64,000 nucleotides of DNA from Pseudomonas wayambapalatensis (GCA_014268975.2 CP077096.1:4253501-4317500), one strand, 5' to 3'. Numbered from the stretch's first letter, positions 1 through 8,878 are shown. The notes: a model not told the origin generated them from the letters alone. Translations and numbers: made by a program.

Positions 1-459
1 CAACAGGCTCTCGACCAGGAACGCCAGCAGGAAGCCGCTGGCAATCCCCCAGCCGATCGCCTCGGGCACCAGCAGGATCTGGTAGCTATAGCCCTTGAGC
101 GTCTCTTCGCGCAGCTGCGGATCGGCCTGCACCAGCACATGCCAGCTGCGGCTGGCCCAACTGCCTTGCAGCGCCTGCCATTCGTTTTCCAGCAACTGGT
201 TGCGAATCATCAGGCTTTCGATGCTGTTGGCGTCACTGTTGAACACCGGGTCGTCGCTGGTACGGTAATGGCGCACCAACGCCTGCAGATCGCCCTTGAA
301 GAAGCGCTCGGCGGTTTCCTGGAAGCCCGCCAGCGCTTCGCGCGACTCGAGCATGTGCGCCTCGACCCGCTGGCTGTAGTCCTTGACCAGGCCGGGCACC
401 TGGACACCGGCCAGCAGGCCGAAGGTGAACAGCAGCAAACGCAGGTAACTTCTGAACAT
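1..459 (-). CDS. DUF2937 family membrane protein, C-terminus beyond left edge
   Basis: Reading leftward from an ATG at 457-459, the frame stays open to the window edge (153 codons), so the 3' end is missing. It begins MFRSYLRLLLFTFGLLAGVQ, a hydrophobic N-terminal segment, followed by a soluble stretch rich in charged residues, and a second hydrophobic segment starts near the edge (GWGIASGFLLAFLVESLL). This pattern fits DUF2937 inner-membrane proteins of pseudomonads. An AAGGACAG ribosome-binding site precedes the ATG. The function of the family is unknown. It lies just downstream of the amidotransferase gene on the same strand. Confidence 0.75.
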   Translation of the reverse strand, partial: MFRSYLRLLLFTFGLLAGVQVPGLVKDYSQRVEAHMLESREALAGFQETAERFFKGDLQALVRHYRTSDDPVFNSDANSIESLMIRNQLLENEWQALQGSWASRSWHVLVQADPQLREETLKGYSYQILLVPEAIGWGIASGFLLAFLVESLL

Positions 460-468
460 GCTCTGTCC

Positions 469-1236
469 TTAGCCTTTGGCGACGCACTCGCCGTGCCGCC
501 ACAGGGCCCATTGACCCGGCTCGTAACGCTGCCAGGTCTCGTTTTCGGTCAGGGCCTCGGTGGCGATCACCGTGACCACGTCATTGGGTGTGGTTTCCGA
601 TTGAAAATCCACGATCAGGTCGACATCCTTCAACCGCGCGGCACCAAAAGGCGCGCGTCGGGTGATGTGTACCAGCTTGGTCGAACAGAAGCAGAACAGC
701 CAGTCGCCGTCGCTGAGCAGGCAGTTGAACACGCCCTTCGCGCGGTAGCCTGCGCAGGCCTCGACCAGCACCGGCAGCAGCGCCTCGACCTCGACGGGCT
801 CGGGGAATGCCGCACGCACGCGGTTGAGCAGGTCGCAGAAGGCGGCTTCGCTGTCAGTGTCGCCGACCGGGCGGTAGAACGTCTTCTCGCCACTGAAATC
901 GGCGAGCTGGCCGTTGTGCGCGAAGCACCAGTTGCGCCCCCACAGCTCACGCACGAAGGGGTGGGTGTTGGACAGGCAGACCTTGCCGACGTTGGCCTGG
1001 CGGATATGGCCAATAACCACTTCGCTCTTGATCGGGTAACGCTGCACCAGGTTGGCCACCTCCGACTCGCTGCTCGCGGCCGGGTCCTGGAACAGGCGCA
1101 GGCCACGCCCTTCGTAGAAGGCAATGCCCCAGCCATCGCGGTGCGGCCCGGTACGCCCGCCGCGCTGCATCAGGCCTGTGAAGCTGAAGACGATATCGGT
1201 GGGGACGTTGGCACTCATGCCCAGCAATTCACACAT
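469..1236 (-). CDS. Class II glutamine amidotransferase (YafJ-like)
   Basis: A 255-residue protein starting MCELLGMSANVPTDIVFSFT. Cys2 becomes the N-terminal nucleophile after Met removal, as in Ntn-hydrolase class II amidotransferases, which is why this internal ATG is chosen over an upstream in-frame start. Downstream motifs typical of the fold include the GPHRDGWG region, a TNTHPF-like segment (SNTHPF) and the AHNGQL segment that binds glutamine. It should hydrolyse glutamine to release ammonia, but no partner synthetase domain is present, so the acceptor is unknown. It is followed within 10 nt by the DUF2937 gene, suggesting an operon. Confidence 0.85.
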   Translation of the reverse strand: MCELLGMSANVPTDIVFSFTGLMQRGGRTGPHRDGWGIAFYEGRGLRLFQDPAASSESEVANLVQRYPIKSEVVIGHIRQANVGKVCLSNTHPFVRELWGRNWCFAHNGQLADFSGEKTFYRPVGDTDSEAAFCDLLNRVRAAFPEPVEVEALLPVLVEACAGYRAKGVFNCLLSDGDWLFCFCSTKLVHITRRAPFGAARLKDVDLIVDFQSETTPNDVVTVIATEALTENETWQRYEPGQWALWRHGECVAKG

Positions 1237-1252
1237 TGGCGAGGGCTCCGTC

Positions 1253-1759
1253 CTAGATCCGTGGCTCGACGCGGCCGCCACCATTGCCCGGGCGACGCAC
1301 CGGAGCAGCAGGTGGCTCTTCACGGTAGCGATCGCGACGATCGGCGACGGGCGCATCGGCCATCACCGCATCGTCTTCGGCCGCCTGGCGCTTGGCGGCG
1401 GCCTCGACCTTCTCGCGGCGCTCGCCAGCGCGTTTTTCCAGTGGCCAGCGCACCAGCACGAACAGCAGGTAAAGGCCAAAGGCGATCATGCCGTACATCG
1501 AAAGGTCCGAGGCTGCGCGCCAGGCGTTGTTGCCCACCTTGAACGCCAGGTCCAGGGCGGTGATGGCAATGGCCGGGGCAAAGCTGTCCTTGACCGGGTC
1601 GACAATGGTGGGAGTGAACAGCAGCACGGCAACGATCACCCGCAGCGGCTCGCGCAGCCAGCGCCACATCCAGCCGGTGAACTTGAAGGCCACCAGCAGG
1701 CAGCCCAGGGCGGCGACAGCGTAGAGGCCCCAGGCCAGTGTGTAGTCTTGTTCGATCAT
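1253..1759 (-). CDS. Small predicted inner-membrane protein, function unknown
   Basis: 168 residues with hydrophobic segments at about residues 8-27, 38-52 and 91-108, then a charged, proline- and arginine-rich cytoplasmic-looking tail. I do not recognise a family with a known function. It lies 16 nt upstream of the amidotransferase gene on the same strand and may be co-transcribed with it. Confidence 0.65.
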   Translation of the reverse strand: MIEQDYTLAWGLYAVAALGCLLVAFKFTGWMWRWLREPLRVIVAVLLFTPTIVDPVKDSFAPAIAITALDLAFKVGNNAWRAASDLSMYGMIAFGLYLLFVLVRWPLEKRAGERREKVEAAAKRQAAEDDAVMADAPVADRRDRYREEPPAAPVRRPGNGGGRVEPRI

Positions 1760-1844
1760 GGTGTCCGTGCAAGGCAGGCAAAGAGATGCCTATGATAAAC
1801 ACTTTTACGGGCACAGGCGCCTCTTCCCTCTATGAAGCCTGAGC

Positions 1845-1899
1845 GGCCTCTTCGCGGACAAGCCCGCTCCCGCAGACCGGCAATGCTCGCGAAGAGGCC
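1845..1899. repeat. REP palindrome pair
   Basis: GGCCTCTTCGCG at 1845-1856 is repeated in inverse as CGCGAAGAGGCC at 1888-1899, around an ACAAGCCCGCTCCCGCAG core. This is the common P. putida-type intergenic REP sequence. It lies between the divergently transcribed membrane-protein gene and the oligopeptidase gene. Confidence 0.75.
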
Positions 1900-1930
1900 G
1901 GCACAGACGCCACCAAACCACGGACATCCC

Positions 1931-3973
1931 ATGCATACCAGACCCAAGCCCCCCATCGCCCGCCCCGCCCAAGCCGCCGATCCCTACGCCTGGCTGCAGG
2001 AACGCGACACCCCCGAAGTGCTGGCCTACCTGGAGCAGGAAAACGCCTACCAGCAAGCCTGCCTCGCCGACCAGGCCGAGCTGCGCGAACAGCTGTTCGA
2101 AGAAATCAAGGGCCGCATCCTCGAAACCGACCTGTCGCTCCCCTCCCCCTGGGGCCCCTACCTCTACTACACCCGCACCACGGCAGGCGACGAATACCCG
2201 CGCCACTACCGCTGCCCGCGCCCGGCCGACGACAGCAACCGCGTCGACGAAAGCGCCGAGCAACTGCTGCTCGACCCCAACGCCCTGGCCAACGGCGGCT
2301 TCCTCGCCCTGGGCGCGTTCAATGTCAGCCCCGACCATCGCCTGCTGGCCTACAGCCTCGACACCAGCGGCGACGAGGTCTACACCCTTTACATCAAGGA
2401 CCTGGAAAGCGGCAGCGTCACCACCCTGCCCTTCGACGACTGCGACGGCAGCCTGACCTGGGCCAACGACAGCCGCACGCTGTTCTTCGCCGAACTGGAC
2501 GACACCCACCGCCCGTGGCGCCTGCGCCGCCACACCCTGGGCGAAAGCGACGCCAGCACCGTGTTCGAAGAGCCCGATGGGCGCTTCTTCCTGCACTGCT
2601 ACCGCGCAAGTTCCGAGCGCCAACTGGTGCTGCTGCTCAACAGCAAGACCACCAGCGAAGCCTGGGTACTCGATGCCGCCACGCCACAGGCCGACTTCAC
2701 CTGCCTGGCGCCGCGGGTCGAGGGCCACGAGTACTTCCCCGACCACGGCCAGCTCGATGGCCAGTGGCGCTGGTTCATCCGCAGCAACCAGGACGGCATC
2801 AACTTCGCCCTGTTCCACGCCCCGGCCGACCAGGTGCCCAGCCGCGCACAATGGCAGGTACTGGTGCCGCACCGTGACGACATCATGCTCGAAGGCTTGA
2901 GCCTGAACGCTTCGGCGCTGTCGCTGAGCCTGCGTGAAGGCGGCCTGCCGATCATCGAAGTCCGCCCCCAGGGCCTGCCGGCCTATCGCGTCGAACTGCC
3001 CGACGCCGCCTACAGCCTCTACGTGCAGGACAGCCTGGAGTTTTCCAGCATGCGCATCCGCCTGCGCTACGAAGCGCTCAACCGCCCGGCCCAGGTCCGC
3101 CAGCTGGAGCTGGCCAGTGGTGAGCAGCAGGTGCTCAAGCAGACCCCGGTACTCGGTCGCTTCGATGCCGACGACTATGTCAGCCAACGCCTATGGGCGA
3201 CCGCCAAGGACGGCACCCAGGTGCCGATCAGCCTGGTGCGCCGCCGCCAGGACCTGGACCGCGAAGTGCCGCTGTACCTCTACGGCTACGGCGCCTATGG
3301 CGAGAGCCTCGACCCCTGGTTCTCCCACGCCCGCCTGAGCCTGCTCGAACGCGGCGTGGCCTTTGCCATCGCCCATGTGCGTGGCGGCGGCGAGCTGGGT
3401 GAAGCCTGGTACCGCGCTGGCAAGCAGGAGCACAAGCAGAACAGCTTCGACGACTTCATCGCCTGTGCCGAACACCTGATCGCCCAGGGCGTCACCCGCA
3501 CCGAGCAACTGGCCATCAGCGGCGGCAGCGCCGGCGGCCTGCTGATGGGCGCGGTGCTCAACCAGCGTCCGGAGCTGTTCCGCTGCGCCATCGCCGAGGT
3601 GCCTTTCGTCGATGTGCTCAACACCATGCTCGACCCCGAGCTGCCGCTGACCGTCACCGAGTACGACGAGTGGGGCAACCCCGAAGAGCCTGAGGTGTAC
3701 GCACGCATCAAGGCCTATGCCCCCTACGAGAACGTCAAGGCCCAGGCCTACCCGGCCATGCTGGTGGTGGCTGGCTACAACGACAGCCGCGTGCAGTACT
3801 GGGAGGCGGCCAAGTGGGTGGCGCGCCTGCGCACCCGCAAGACCGACGACAACCTGCTGCTGCTCAAGACCGAAATGGGCGCCGGCCACGGCGGCATGAG
3901 CGGACGCTATCAGGGGCTGAAAGACGTGGCCCTGGAATATGCGTTCGTCTTCAATGAGCTGGGCGTGGTGTAA
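1931..3973 (+). CDS. ptrB: Prolyl oligopeptidase family (S9A), oligopeptidase B-like
   Basis: 680 residues. The start at 1931 (MHTRPKPPIARPAQ) is preferred because an upstream in-frame ATG at 1832 would run through a REP element. The N-terminal half is the beta-propeller; the C-terminal alpha/beta-hydrolase domain carries the catalytic serine in GGSAGG (Ser533), Asp618 (NDSRV) and His653 (GAGHGG). The acidic EYDEWGNP stretch is typical of oligopeptidase B, which cleaves short peptides after basic residues in the cytoplasm. Length agrees with the family (about 680-700). Monocistronic by spacing. Confidence 0.88.
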   Translation: MHTRPKPPIARPAQAADPYAWLQERDTPEVLAYLEQENAYQQACLADQAELREQLFEEIKGRILETDLSLPSPWGPYLYYTRTTAGDEYPRHYRCPRPADDSNRVDESAEQLLLDPNALANGGFLALGAFNVSPDHRLLAYSLDTSGDEVYTLYIKDLESGSVTTLPFDDCDGSLTWANDSRTLFFAELDDTHRPWRLRRHTLGESDASTVFEEPDGRFFLHCYRASSERQLVLLLNSKTTSEAWVLDAATPQADFTCLAPRVEGHEYFPDHGQLDGQWRWFIRSNQDGINFALFHAPADQVPSRAQWQVLVPHRDDIMLEGLSLNASALSLSLREGGLPIIEVRPQGLPAYRVELPDAAYSLYVQDSLEFSSMRIRLRYEALNRPAQVRQLELASGEQQVLKQTPVLGRFDADDYVSQRLWATAKDGTQVPISLVRRRQDLDREVPLYLYGYGAYGESLDPWFSHARLSLLERGVAFAIAHVRGGGELGEAWYRAGKQEHKQNSFDDFIACAEHLIAQGVTRTEQLAISGGSAGGLLMGAVLNQRPELFRCAIAEVPFVDVLNTMLDPELPLTVTEYDEWGNPEEPEVYARIKAYAPYENVKAQAYPAMLVVAGYNDSRVQYWEAAKWVARLRTRKTDDNLLLLKTEMGAGHGGMSGRYQGLKDVALEYAFVFNELGVV

Positions 3974-4006
3974 ATCGCATTTCTTGTTGTCATAGAGTTC
4001 TCGCAC

Positions 4007-4030
4007 ACCCTGCGGCCTCTCCCGCAGGGT
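4007..4030. terminator. Possible terminator hairpin after the oligopeptidase
   Basis: ACCCTGCGG (4007-4015) and CCGCAGGGT (4022-4030) form a perfect 9-bp stem with a 6-nt loop, 34 nt after the stop codon. There is no clear T-tract, so rho-independent activity is uncertain. Confidence 0.4.
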
Positions 4031-4072
4031 CTGTGGAAGCTCTCAAATACCGGACGACACGAAGAACAACAC

Positions 4073-4546
4073 ATGCCCGACCCAAGCCTCCTCAGCGCCG
4101 AAATCCGCGACATGCTCATGGACTGCGGCTTATTCGACAGCCTGCAGCCCAGCGACTTCCAGGCCGTCGCCGGTTACTTCGCCATCGCGGCGATGACCGA
4201 GGGCCAGACCATCTTCGCCGAAGGTGACGCCGGCACCTTCATGTGCATCCTGCACCGCGGCGCGGTGTCGGTGCGCAAGACCAACGGCAACGGCCAGCAA
4301 GTTGAGATCGCGATCTTGCGCAAGGGCCGGGCCTTCGGCGAAATGGCCGTGCTCGACGGCGAACGTCGCTCGGCCAGTTGCGTGGCGGCCAGTGACTGCC
4401 AGTTGCTGACGCTGGGCAAGGACTCGCTGGACAAGATGCTCAACGACGCACCGCGCATCGCCGCACGGATCATCCGTGCCCTGGCCGTGGCGTTGTCGAA
4501 GCGCTTGCGGATGCAAGATGGCCAGCGCCTTTCGCAACAGGTCTAG
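4073..4546 (+). CDS. Cyclic nucleotide-binding domain protein, no DNA-binding domain
   Basis: 157 residues made up almost wholly of one Crp-type cNMP-binding beta-roll. The phosphate-binding cassette region reads FGEMAVLDGERRSASC (about residues 84-99), close to the FGExALL...RxA consensus. The Crp helix-turn-helix is absent; the protein ends about 40 residues after the roll. It probably acts as a ligand-sensing protein rather than a transcription factor. Its 3' end overlaps by 4 nt that of the convergent proline-rich secreted protein gene. Ligand unknown. Confidence 0.75.
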   Translation: MPDPSLLSAEIRDMLMDCGLFDSLQPSDFQAVAGYFAIAAMTEGQTIFAEGDAGTFMCILHRGAVSVRKTNGNGQQVEIAILRKGRAFGEMAVLDGERRSASCVAASDCQLLTLGKDSLDKMLNDAPRIAARIIRALAVALSKRLRMQDGQRLSQQV

Positions 4547-4812
4547 TCGTTCTTTTTCGGCGGGTCCTGGGACAATCCCGGCAATGGCTGGTCCTTTGGC
4601 GGCCCGGGCAGCGGCATCGGCGGCAGCAATGGCGCGCCAGGCTGACTGCTGCCCGCCTTGGGCGGCGTGCTCGGGGTGATCTGCGGGTAGGGCGTGGGCG
4701 TGGCCGTACCCGGCGCGCCGGGCACCGGGGTGATGCTCCCCGATGGCTGCCCGGCAGCTTCGGCCGCTGGGGCAGCAAGCAACATCAGCGTGGCAAGGAT
4801 CACAGGCAACAT
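4543..4812 (-). CDS. Small secreted proline-rich protein
   Basis: 89 residues. An N-terminal signal peptide (MLPVILATLMLLAAPAAEAA) is followed by a low-complexity tail dominated by Pro, Gly, Thr and Ser, ending in PPKKND. The ATG at 4812 is set by a good GGGAGG Shine-Dalgarno about 7 nt upstream. No known domain. It is likely an exported protein or envelope-associated peptide of unknown role. Confidence 0.6.
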   Translation of the reverse strand: MLPVILATLMLLAAPAAEAAGQPSGSITPVPGAPGTATPTPYPQITPSTPPKAGSSQPGAPLLPPMPLPGPPKDQPLPGLSQDPPKKND

Positions 4813-4944
4813 CGTTAACCTCCCGTCCGGAACCTGCCTAAAGGCTACGCCCAATTGCGCGCTTTTGCCTGTCCGCCAGGCCCGCAGGCGCGCTAGACTC
4901 AACGCCATAACCGTCATTGCCCTGATAACGAAAAAGGTAACACC

Positions 4945-5316
4945 ATGAGCTCGGCCTCCAACTCCGCCGCCACCGCCCGCCTCGACCGCATCCTCGCCGA
5001 CGCCAAGCGCGACAAGGAAATGGGCTACCGCGACAAGGCACTGAAGATGTACCCGCACGTCTGCGGGCGCTGCGCCCGTGAGTTCTCCGGCAAGCGCCTG
5101 TCGGAACTGACCGTGCACCACCGCGACCACAACCACGACAACAACCCCCAGGATGGCTCCAACTGGGAGTTGCTGTGCCTGTACTGCCACGACAACGAGC
5201 ATTCGCGCTATACCGACCAGCAGTATTTCGGCGAGGGCTCGCTGAGCACGCCGAAAACCAATGTCGCCACGCACAACCCCTTCGCCGGCCTGGCTGCCCT
5301 GATGAAGAAGGACTGA
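4945..5316 (+). CDS. yajD: HNH nuclease family protein YajD
   Basis: 123 residues. A zinc-binding CGRC pair (about residues 40-43) is followed by the HNH core LTVHHRDHNHDNN and by LCLYCHDNEHSR, giving the four-cysteine treble-clef HNH fold. Size and sequence fit YajD, a conserved proteobacterial protein whose substrate is not established. Separated by about 70 nt from the RNA methyltransferase gene on the same strand. Confidence 0.85.
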   Translation: MSSASNSAATARLDRILADAKRDKEMGYRDKALKMYPHVCGRCAREFSGKRLSELTVHHRDHNHDNNPQDGSNWELLCLYCHDNEHSRYTDQQYFGEGSLSTPKTNVATHNPFAGLAALMKKD

Positions 5317-5389
5317 CCGTCGATTCATCCGCCCACGGCGTCGGCGAGCCCGTATAATCGCGCTCTTTTTTTGCGAAGGGCCCCGACTC

Positions 5390-5860
5390 GTGGCGAACAA
5401 ACGGTACAGCTGCATCGGCCTGTTCAACCCAAAATCTGCTGAAAACGTCGGCTCGGTGATGCGAGCGGCAGGATGCTATGGCGTCAACTCGGTGTTCTAC
5501 ACCGGCAAACGCTACGAGCGCGCCCGCGACTTCGTCACCGACACCAAGCGGGTGCACTACGACATCCCGCTGATCGGCATCGACGACCTGCAGCGCATCA
5601 TCCCGCTGGGCTGCACGCCAGTGGCAGTGGAGCTGGTCGACGGCGCACGGCCGCTGCCCGAATACACCCATCCGGATCGGGCGATCTACATCTTCGGCCC
5701 GGAGGACGGCAGCCTCGACGAAAGCGTACGCGCCTGGTGCGAAGAAACCATCTACATCCCCACCCAGGGCTGCATGAACCTGGCCGCGACAGTCAACGTG
5801 GTGCTGTATGACCGGCTGGCCAAGGGCTTGAATACTCGCTCCGGGCCCAAGTTCAAGTAA
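5390..5860 (+). CDS. SpoU/TrmH (SPOUT) family RNA methyltransferase
   Basis: 156 residues starting at a GTG. The N-terminus carries the family NVGSVMRAAG motif; the C-terminal SAM-binding trefoil knot shows IYIFGPEDGSL and the motif 3 segment QGCMNLAATVNVVLYD. These proteins 2'-O-methylate tRNA or rRNA nucleotides using S-adenosylmethionine. There is no extra RNA-binding extension, so the exact substrate cannot be read from sequence. Confidence 0.82.
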   Translation: MANKRYSCIGLFNPKSAENVGSVMRAAGCYGVNSVFYTGKRYERARDFVTDTKRVHYDIPLIGIDDLQRIIPLGCTPVAVELVDGARPLPEYTHPDRAIYIFGPEDGSLDESVRAWCEETIYIPTQGCMNLAATVNVVLYDRLAKGLNTRSGPKFK

Positions 5861-5940
5861 CGGGGATCAGGGTAACTGCACTGAACGCCGGGGCAGCCTC
5901 CAAGGTCAGCTGATGTACCAACCCACAAGGAGACCTACCC

Positions 5941-6282
5941 ATGCTCGATATCCATTCGGCGTCAGACAGGCATGACCACAACGTCCAGGGCTGGGAGCGC
6001 GTCAGCTCACTGGCGGGCGGTGCCCTGATGATCAGCAAAGGGATGCGCCACGGCGGGCTGATCGGCTTGCTGCAGGTAGCGGTGGGCGGCATGGCGCTGG
6101 CCCGGGGCATCAAGGGCCATTGCGCGACCAAGGCCTGGTTCCACAAGCATCGAGCGGAGTACCACCGGTTGCATGCCGATATCGAACGGGGAGCGGCGGA
6201 GTTGAAGGCACTCAAGGCCAGCGCCGAGGCGGCGACCCGCACGGTGACGGTGACGGGTAAGGATCCGTTGGCTGGGGTTTGA
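5941..6282 (+). CDS. DUF2892-type small membrane protein
   Basis: 113 residues preceded by a strong AAGGAG. Two short hydrophobic stretches at about residues 23-33 and 39-55 (GLIGLLQVAVGGMALARGIKG) match the two-helix DUF2892/YgaP-like membrane module, followed by a histidine-rich and then helical tail. Function unknown. A REP pair follows immediately. Confidence 0.6.
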   Translation: MLDIHSASDRHDHNVQGWERVSSLAGGALMISKGMRHGGLIGLLQVAVGGMALARGIKGHCATKAWFHKHRAEYHRLHADIERGAAELKALKASAEAATRTVTVTGKDPLAGV

Positions 6283-6291
6283 ATCGGCGGT

Positions 6292-6375
6292 GGCCTCTTC
6301 GCGGGCAAGCCGGCTCCTACAGGACCTCCACAGCCTTGAGGGTGGTGTGGGAGCGGGCTTGCCCGCGAAGAAGCC
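6292..6375. repeat. REP palindrome pair
   Basis: GGCCTCTTCGCGGGCAAGC at 6292-6310 faces an inverted GCTTGCCCGCGAAGAAGCC copy ending near 6375, separated by a short unrelated spacer. It sits between convergent genes, a usual place for P. putida REP/BIME elements. Confidence 0.8.
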
Positions 6376-6384
6376 GACACCCGC

Positions 6385-7593
6385 TCAACGCAACAACTTG
6401 CTCTCCAGCACCTCGGACTCGCGCCCCAGCACGCTCTCGCTGATCTGGATGAATTCCTCCGTGCTGACACTGGCCATGCGCATCAGCGCGCGAGTGACGT
6501 CGTCCAGCGAGCGCTTGTCGTGGCTGTGCAGGCGAATCTCGCGATCCAGCGCCTGCAACAACAGCACGCCCCTGGCCACCTGCATTGCGTCGGCCTGCTC
6601 GGTGCGAAGGGTCTTGACCTTGGCGCCGTCCTTCTGCAATCGCGCCTGCAACGCCTGGTAGCGGTCATCGCTCAGGCCGCCGGCGCGGCGCAGCAGTTCG
6701 GTGGCGTAGTAGTCGGTCAGGCTCTCGCCCAGCCAGTCACTGCGATCACGGTCATCGATCTGCGCGAACAGTTGCACCAGCTCACGCAGCAGCGGGCTGC
6801 TGCCGCTCTCGCCGATCAGCGGGCCGGTGCTGTGCAGGTACAGCGAGTTGCGCGAGGCACGCGCACCGCGCCACATGTCGTCGCGGGCACCGACCACCAG
6901 CAGCTTGGACGGATTGCGCGGGAACACCGCCTGCAACTGCGGCCAGACGAAGGTCATCAGGGTGAGGGTATCCATGCGCCGCATGCCCTGCCCCTGCGGC
7001 GCGGCGACCGTCACCTCGGTATCACCCAGGCGTGCGCGGCGGCTGCCGAGGTTGCCGGCGAGCATCCAGCCAGTGGGGCGGTCGAACAGGCGCGAGACGT
7101 TGTCGATACGGAATTTCTGCTTGCCGATGCGCGGCCAGGCCGTCTCGACACTCTGCCAGCCCGACGGCAGCTCGAAGGCCAGGCGTGTCACCAACTCGGT
7201 GCCATCCTGCTGATCGAGACGGGCCGGGGGCACGAGCTGATCGCCGCGAAACAACGCCCAATGCGGTGTGATGCGTGCCTCATGGGCGCTGCCATGGGGC
7301 TTCACATCGAGCTGCACGCGGTAGCTGAGGCTGCTCTTGCCTGCTCCGGGGTGCCAGACGCCACGGTCCTGCTGCACCTGCCATTGGCCGTCCGCCTTGA
7401 AATCGCTGTAGGCACCCTGCCTGCCCAGGTCGAAGTCCAGGCTGCGCACCGGCGTGCCCTCGGCCAGGGTCAGGCGCACTTCGGCCTGGCCCGTCTGGGG
7501 CAGCAAGCGCACCTGGTAATCCAGATCGACCTTCTTCGCCCAGGCCGGGAAGCTGGCCGACAGGGCCAGTAGCAACAACAACGGGCGACGCAT
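6385..7593 (-). CDS. Secreted M1/M61-like peptidase homologue lacking zinc ligands
   Basis: 402 residues with a clear signal peptide (cleavage after about residue 19, FPAWAK). The architecture resembles M1/M61 metallopeptidases: a beta-rich N-terminal half and a helical C-terminal half. Where these enzymes have HExxH the sequence reads RELVQ (residues 270-274). The downstream glutamate motif is still recognisable as WLGESLTDYYA (287-297). Loss of both histidines predicts no zinc catalysis, so this is probably a periplasmic pseudopeptidase. The family assignment is my inference from these motifs. Located 40 nt downstream of the ycgN-like gene on the same strand. Confidence 0.6.
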   Translation of the reverse strand: MRRPLLLLLALSASFPAWAKKVDLDYQVRLLPQTGQAEVRLTLAEGTPVRSLDFDLGRQGAYSDFKADGQWQVQQDRGVWHPGAGKSSLSYRVQLDVKPHGSAHEARITPHWALFRGDQLVPPARLDQQDGTELVTRLAFELPSGWQSVETAWPRIGKQKFRIDNVSRLFDRPTGWMLAGNLGSRRARLGDTEVTVAAPQGQGMRRMDTLTLMTFVWPQLQAVFPRNPSKLLVVGARDDMWRGARASRNSLYLHSTGPLIGESGSSPLLRELVQLFAQIDDRDRSDWLGESLTDYYATELLRRAGGLSDDRYQALQARLQKDGAKVKTLRTEQADAMQVARGVLLLQALDREIRLHSHDKRSLDDVTRALMRMASVSTEEFIQISESVLGRESEVLESKLLR

Positions 7594-7633
7594 ACAGAAA
7601 CTCCTTGTTCCCCAGAGGCGCGGGCCAGGCGGA

Positions 7634-8083
7634 TCAGCCGGCGCGAAAGATCAGGTGGTCTTCCCAGTCGTCTTCGTCGACGTCGTTCTCGCTGAGCATC
7701 CGCCCGGACTGGGAAATGCGCTGCTCATGGACCTGCTCGCGGTCGCCACAGACCAAGTGGTGCCAGGCCGGCAGATCCTTGCCCTCGCTGACCAGTCGAT
7801 AGCCACAGGTGGTCGGCAGCCATTTGAACTGGTCGGCCTTGCCCGGCGTGAGCTGGATGCAGTCGGGCACCTGCTCGAAGCGGTTGGGGTAGTCGCTGCA
7901 CTGGCAGGTGTTCATGTCCAGCAGTTTGCAGGCGATACGCGTGTAATAGATGCTGTTGTCATCCTCGTCTTCGAGCTTCTGCAGGCAGCATAGCCCGCAG
8001 CCGTCGCAAAGCGACTCCCACTCCTGCGGGTCGAGCTGGTCGAGGGTCTTGCGCCGCCAGAAGGGCGCGGGGTCGGCGATCAT
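7634..8083 (-). CDS. ycgN: YcgN family cysteine-cluster protein (UPF0260)
   Basis: 149 residues from the ATG at 8083, chosen over an upstream GTG because AGGA lies correctly spaced before it and known homologues start at this point. The cysteine cluster CDGCGLCC (around residue 26), further cysteines in TCQCSDYPNR and a CGYRL segment suggest metal or Fe-S binding. It ends DDWEDHLIFRAG as the family does. Function unknown. Confidence 0.85.
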   Translation of the reverse strand: MIADPAPFWRRKTLDQLDPQEWESLCDGCGLCCLQKLEDEDDNSIYYTRIACKLLDMNTCQCSDYPNRFEQVPDCIQLTPGKADQFKWLPTTCGYRLVSEGKDLPAWHHLVCGDREQVHEQRISQSGRMLSENDVDEDDWEDHLIFRAG

Positions 8084-8230
8084 CACACGTTTTCCTGCAA
8101 TCACTTTGAAGGCCGCGGCGCGCGGCGGCGCCAGTCTAGAGCCTGTCCCGACGCAATGCCATACCGCTTGTCAGTGCCGAGCGGACGCAGTAGCGTTCAG
8201 GCTTTCCCTCGTCCTTTCGCAGGAGCCCGC

Positions 8231-8824
8231 ATGAGCGTCAATCCCCGCATCGCCGACTATGCCATCAACGAGCAGTTCATCAACCGCTGGTCACCTCGTG
8301 CGTTCACCGCTGAACCCATCAGCGAAGAGACCCTGCTGAGTTTCCTCGAAGCTGCGCGCTGGGCGCCGTCGGCCTACAACTCGCAACCCTGGCGCTTCCT
8401 CTATGCCCGCCGCGACACGCCGAACTGGGAGCGCTTCCTGGAATTCCTGGTGCCGTTCAACCGCAGCTGGGCACAGCAGGCCTCGGCGCTGGTGCTGATC
8501 CTTTCCAAGACCACCTTCACTGCCCCGGGCGCCAGCGAAGAGACACCTGCCCTGTGGCACACCTTCGATACCGGTTCGGCCTGGGGCCACCTGGCGCTGC
8601 AGGCGAGCATCAGCGGCTGGCACACTCACGGCATGGCCGGGTTCGACCAGGAACTGGCGCGCAAGGAGCTGAAGGTCCCCGAAGGTTATGTGCTGCATGC
8701 GATGGTGGCGATCGGCAAGCTGGGCGACAAGGCCAGCCTGATCGAGGCGTTGCAGGCACGTGAAGTGCCGAGTCCGCGCCGGCCGCTGAGCGAGTTGGCG
8801 GCTGAGGGGGATTTCAGCCTCTAA
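8231..8824 (+). CDS. Nitroreductase family protein
   Basis: 197 residues, start supported by GCAGGAG upstream. Near the N-terminus RWSPRAF, then ARWAPSAYNSQPWRF is the FMN/NAD(P)H-binding signature of the nitroreductase fold; a GSAWGHLALQA helix and GYVLHAMVAIG strand complete it. It is expected to be an FMN-dependent dimeric oxidoreductase; the physiological substrate is not evident. It stands alone, with a strong hairpin directly after the stop. Confidence 0.8.
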   Translation: MSVNPRIADYAINEQFINRWSPRAFTAEPISEETLLSFLEAARWAPSAYNSQPWRFLYARRDTPNWERFLEFLVPFNRSWAQQASALVLILSKTTFTAPGASEETPALWHTFDTGSAWGHLALQASISGWHTHGMAGFDQELARKELKVPEGYVLHAMVAIGKLGDKASLIEALQAREVPSPRRPLSELAAEGDFSL

Positions 8825-8831
8825 GACCGGG

Positions 8832-8868
8832 TTGGCCCTATCGCGGGAAAAACCCGCGATAGGGCCAA
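8832..8868. terminator. Long perfect hairpin between convergent genes
   Basis: A 16-bp perfect stem (TTGGCCCTATCGCGGG and its complement) around an AAAAA loop, 8 nt after the nitroreductase stop and 10 nt before the end of the convergent dehydrogenase gene. It likely serves as a bidirectional transcription barrier; the core resembles REP sequence. Confidence 0.7.
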
Positions 8869-8878
8869 CAGAAGCACC

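Noticed and set aside
1805..3187. 460-codon open frame opposite ptrB
   Set aside because: Antisense shadow of a highly biased GC-rich gene; composition is typical of reversed codons and no domain is visible.
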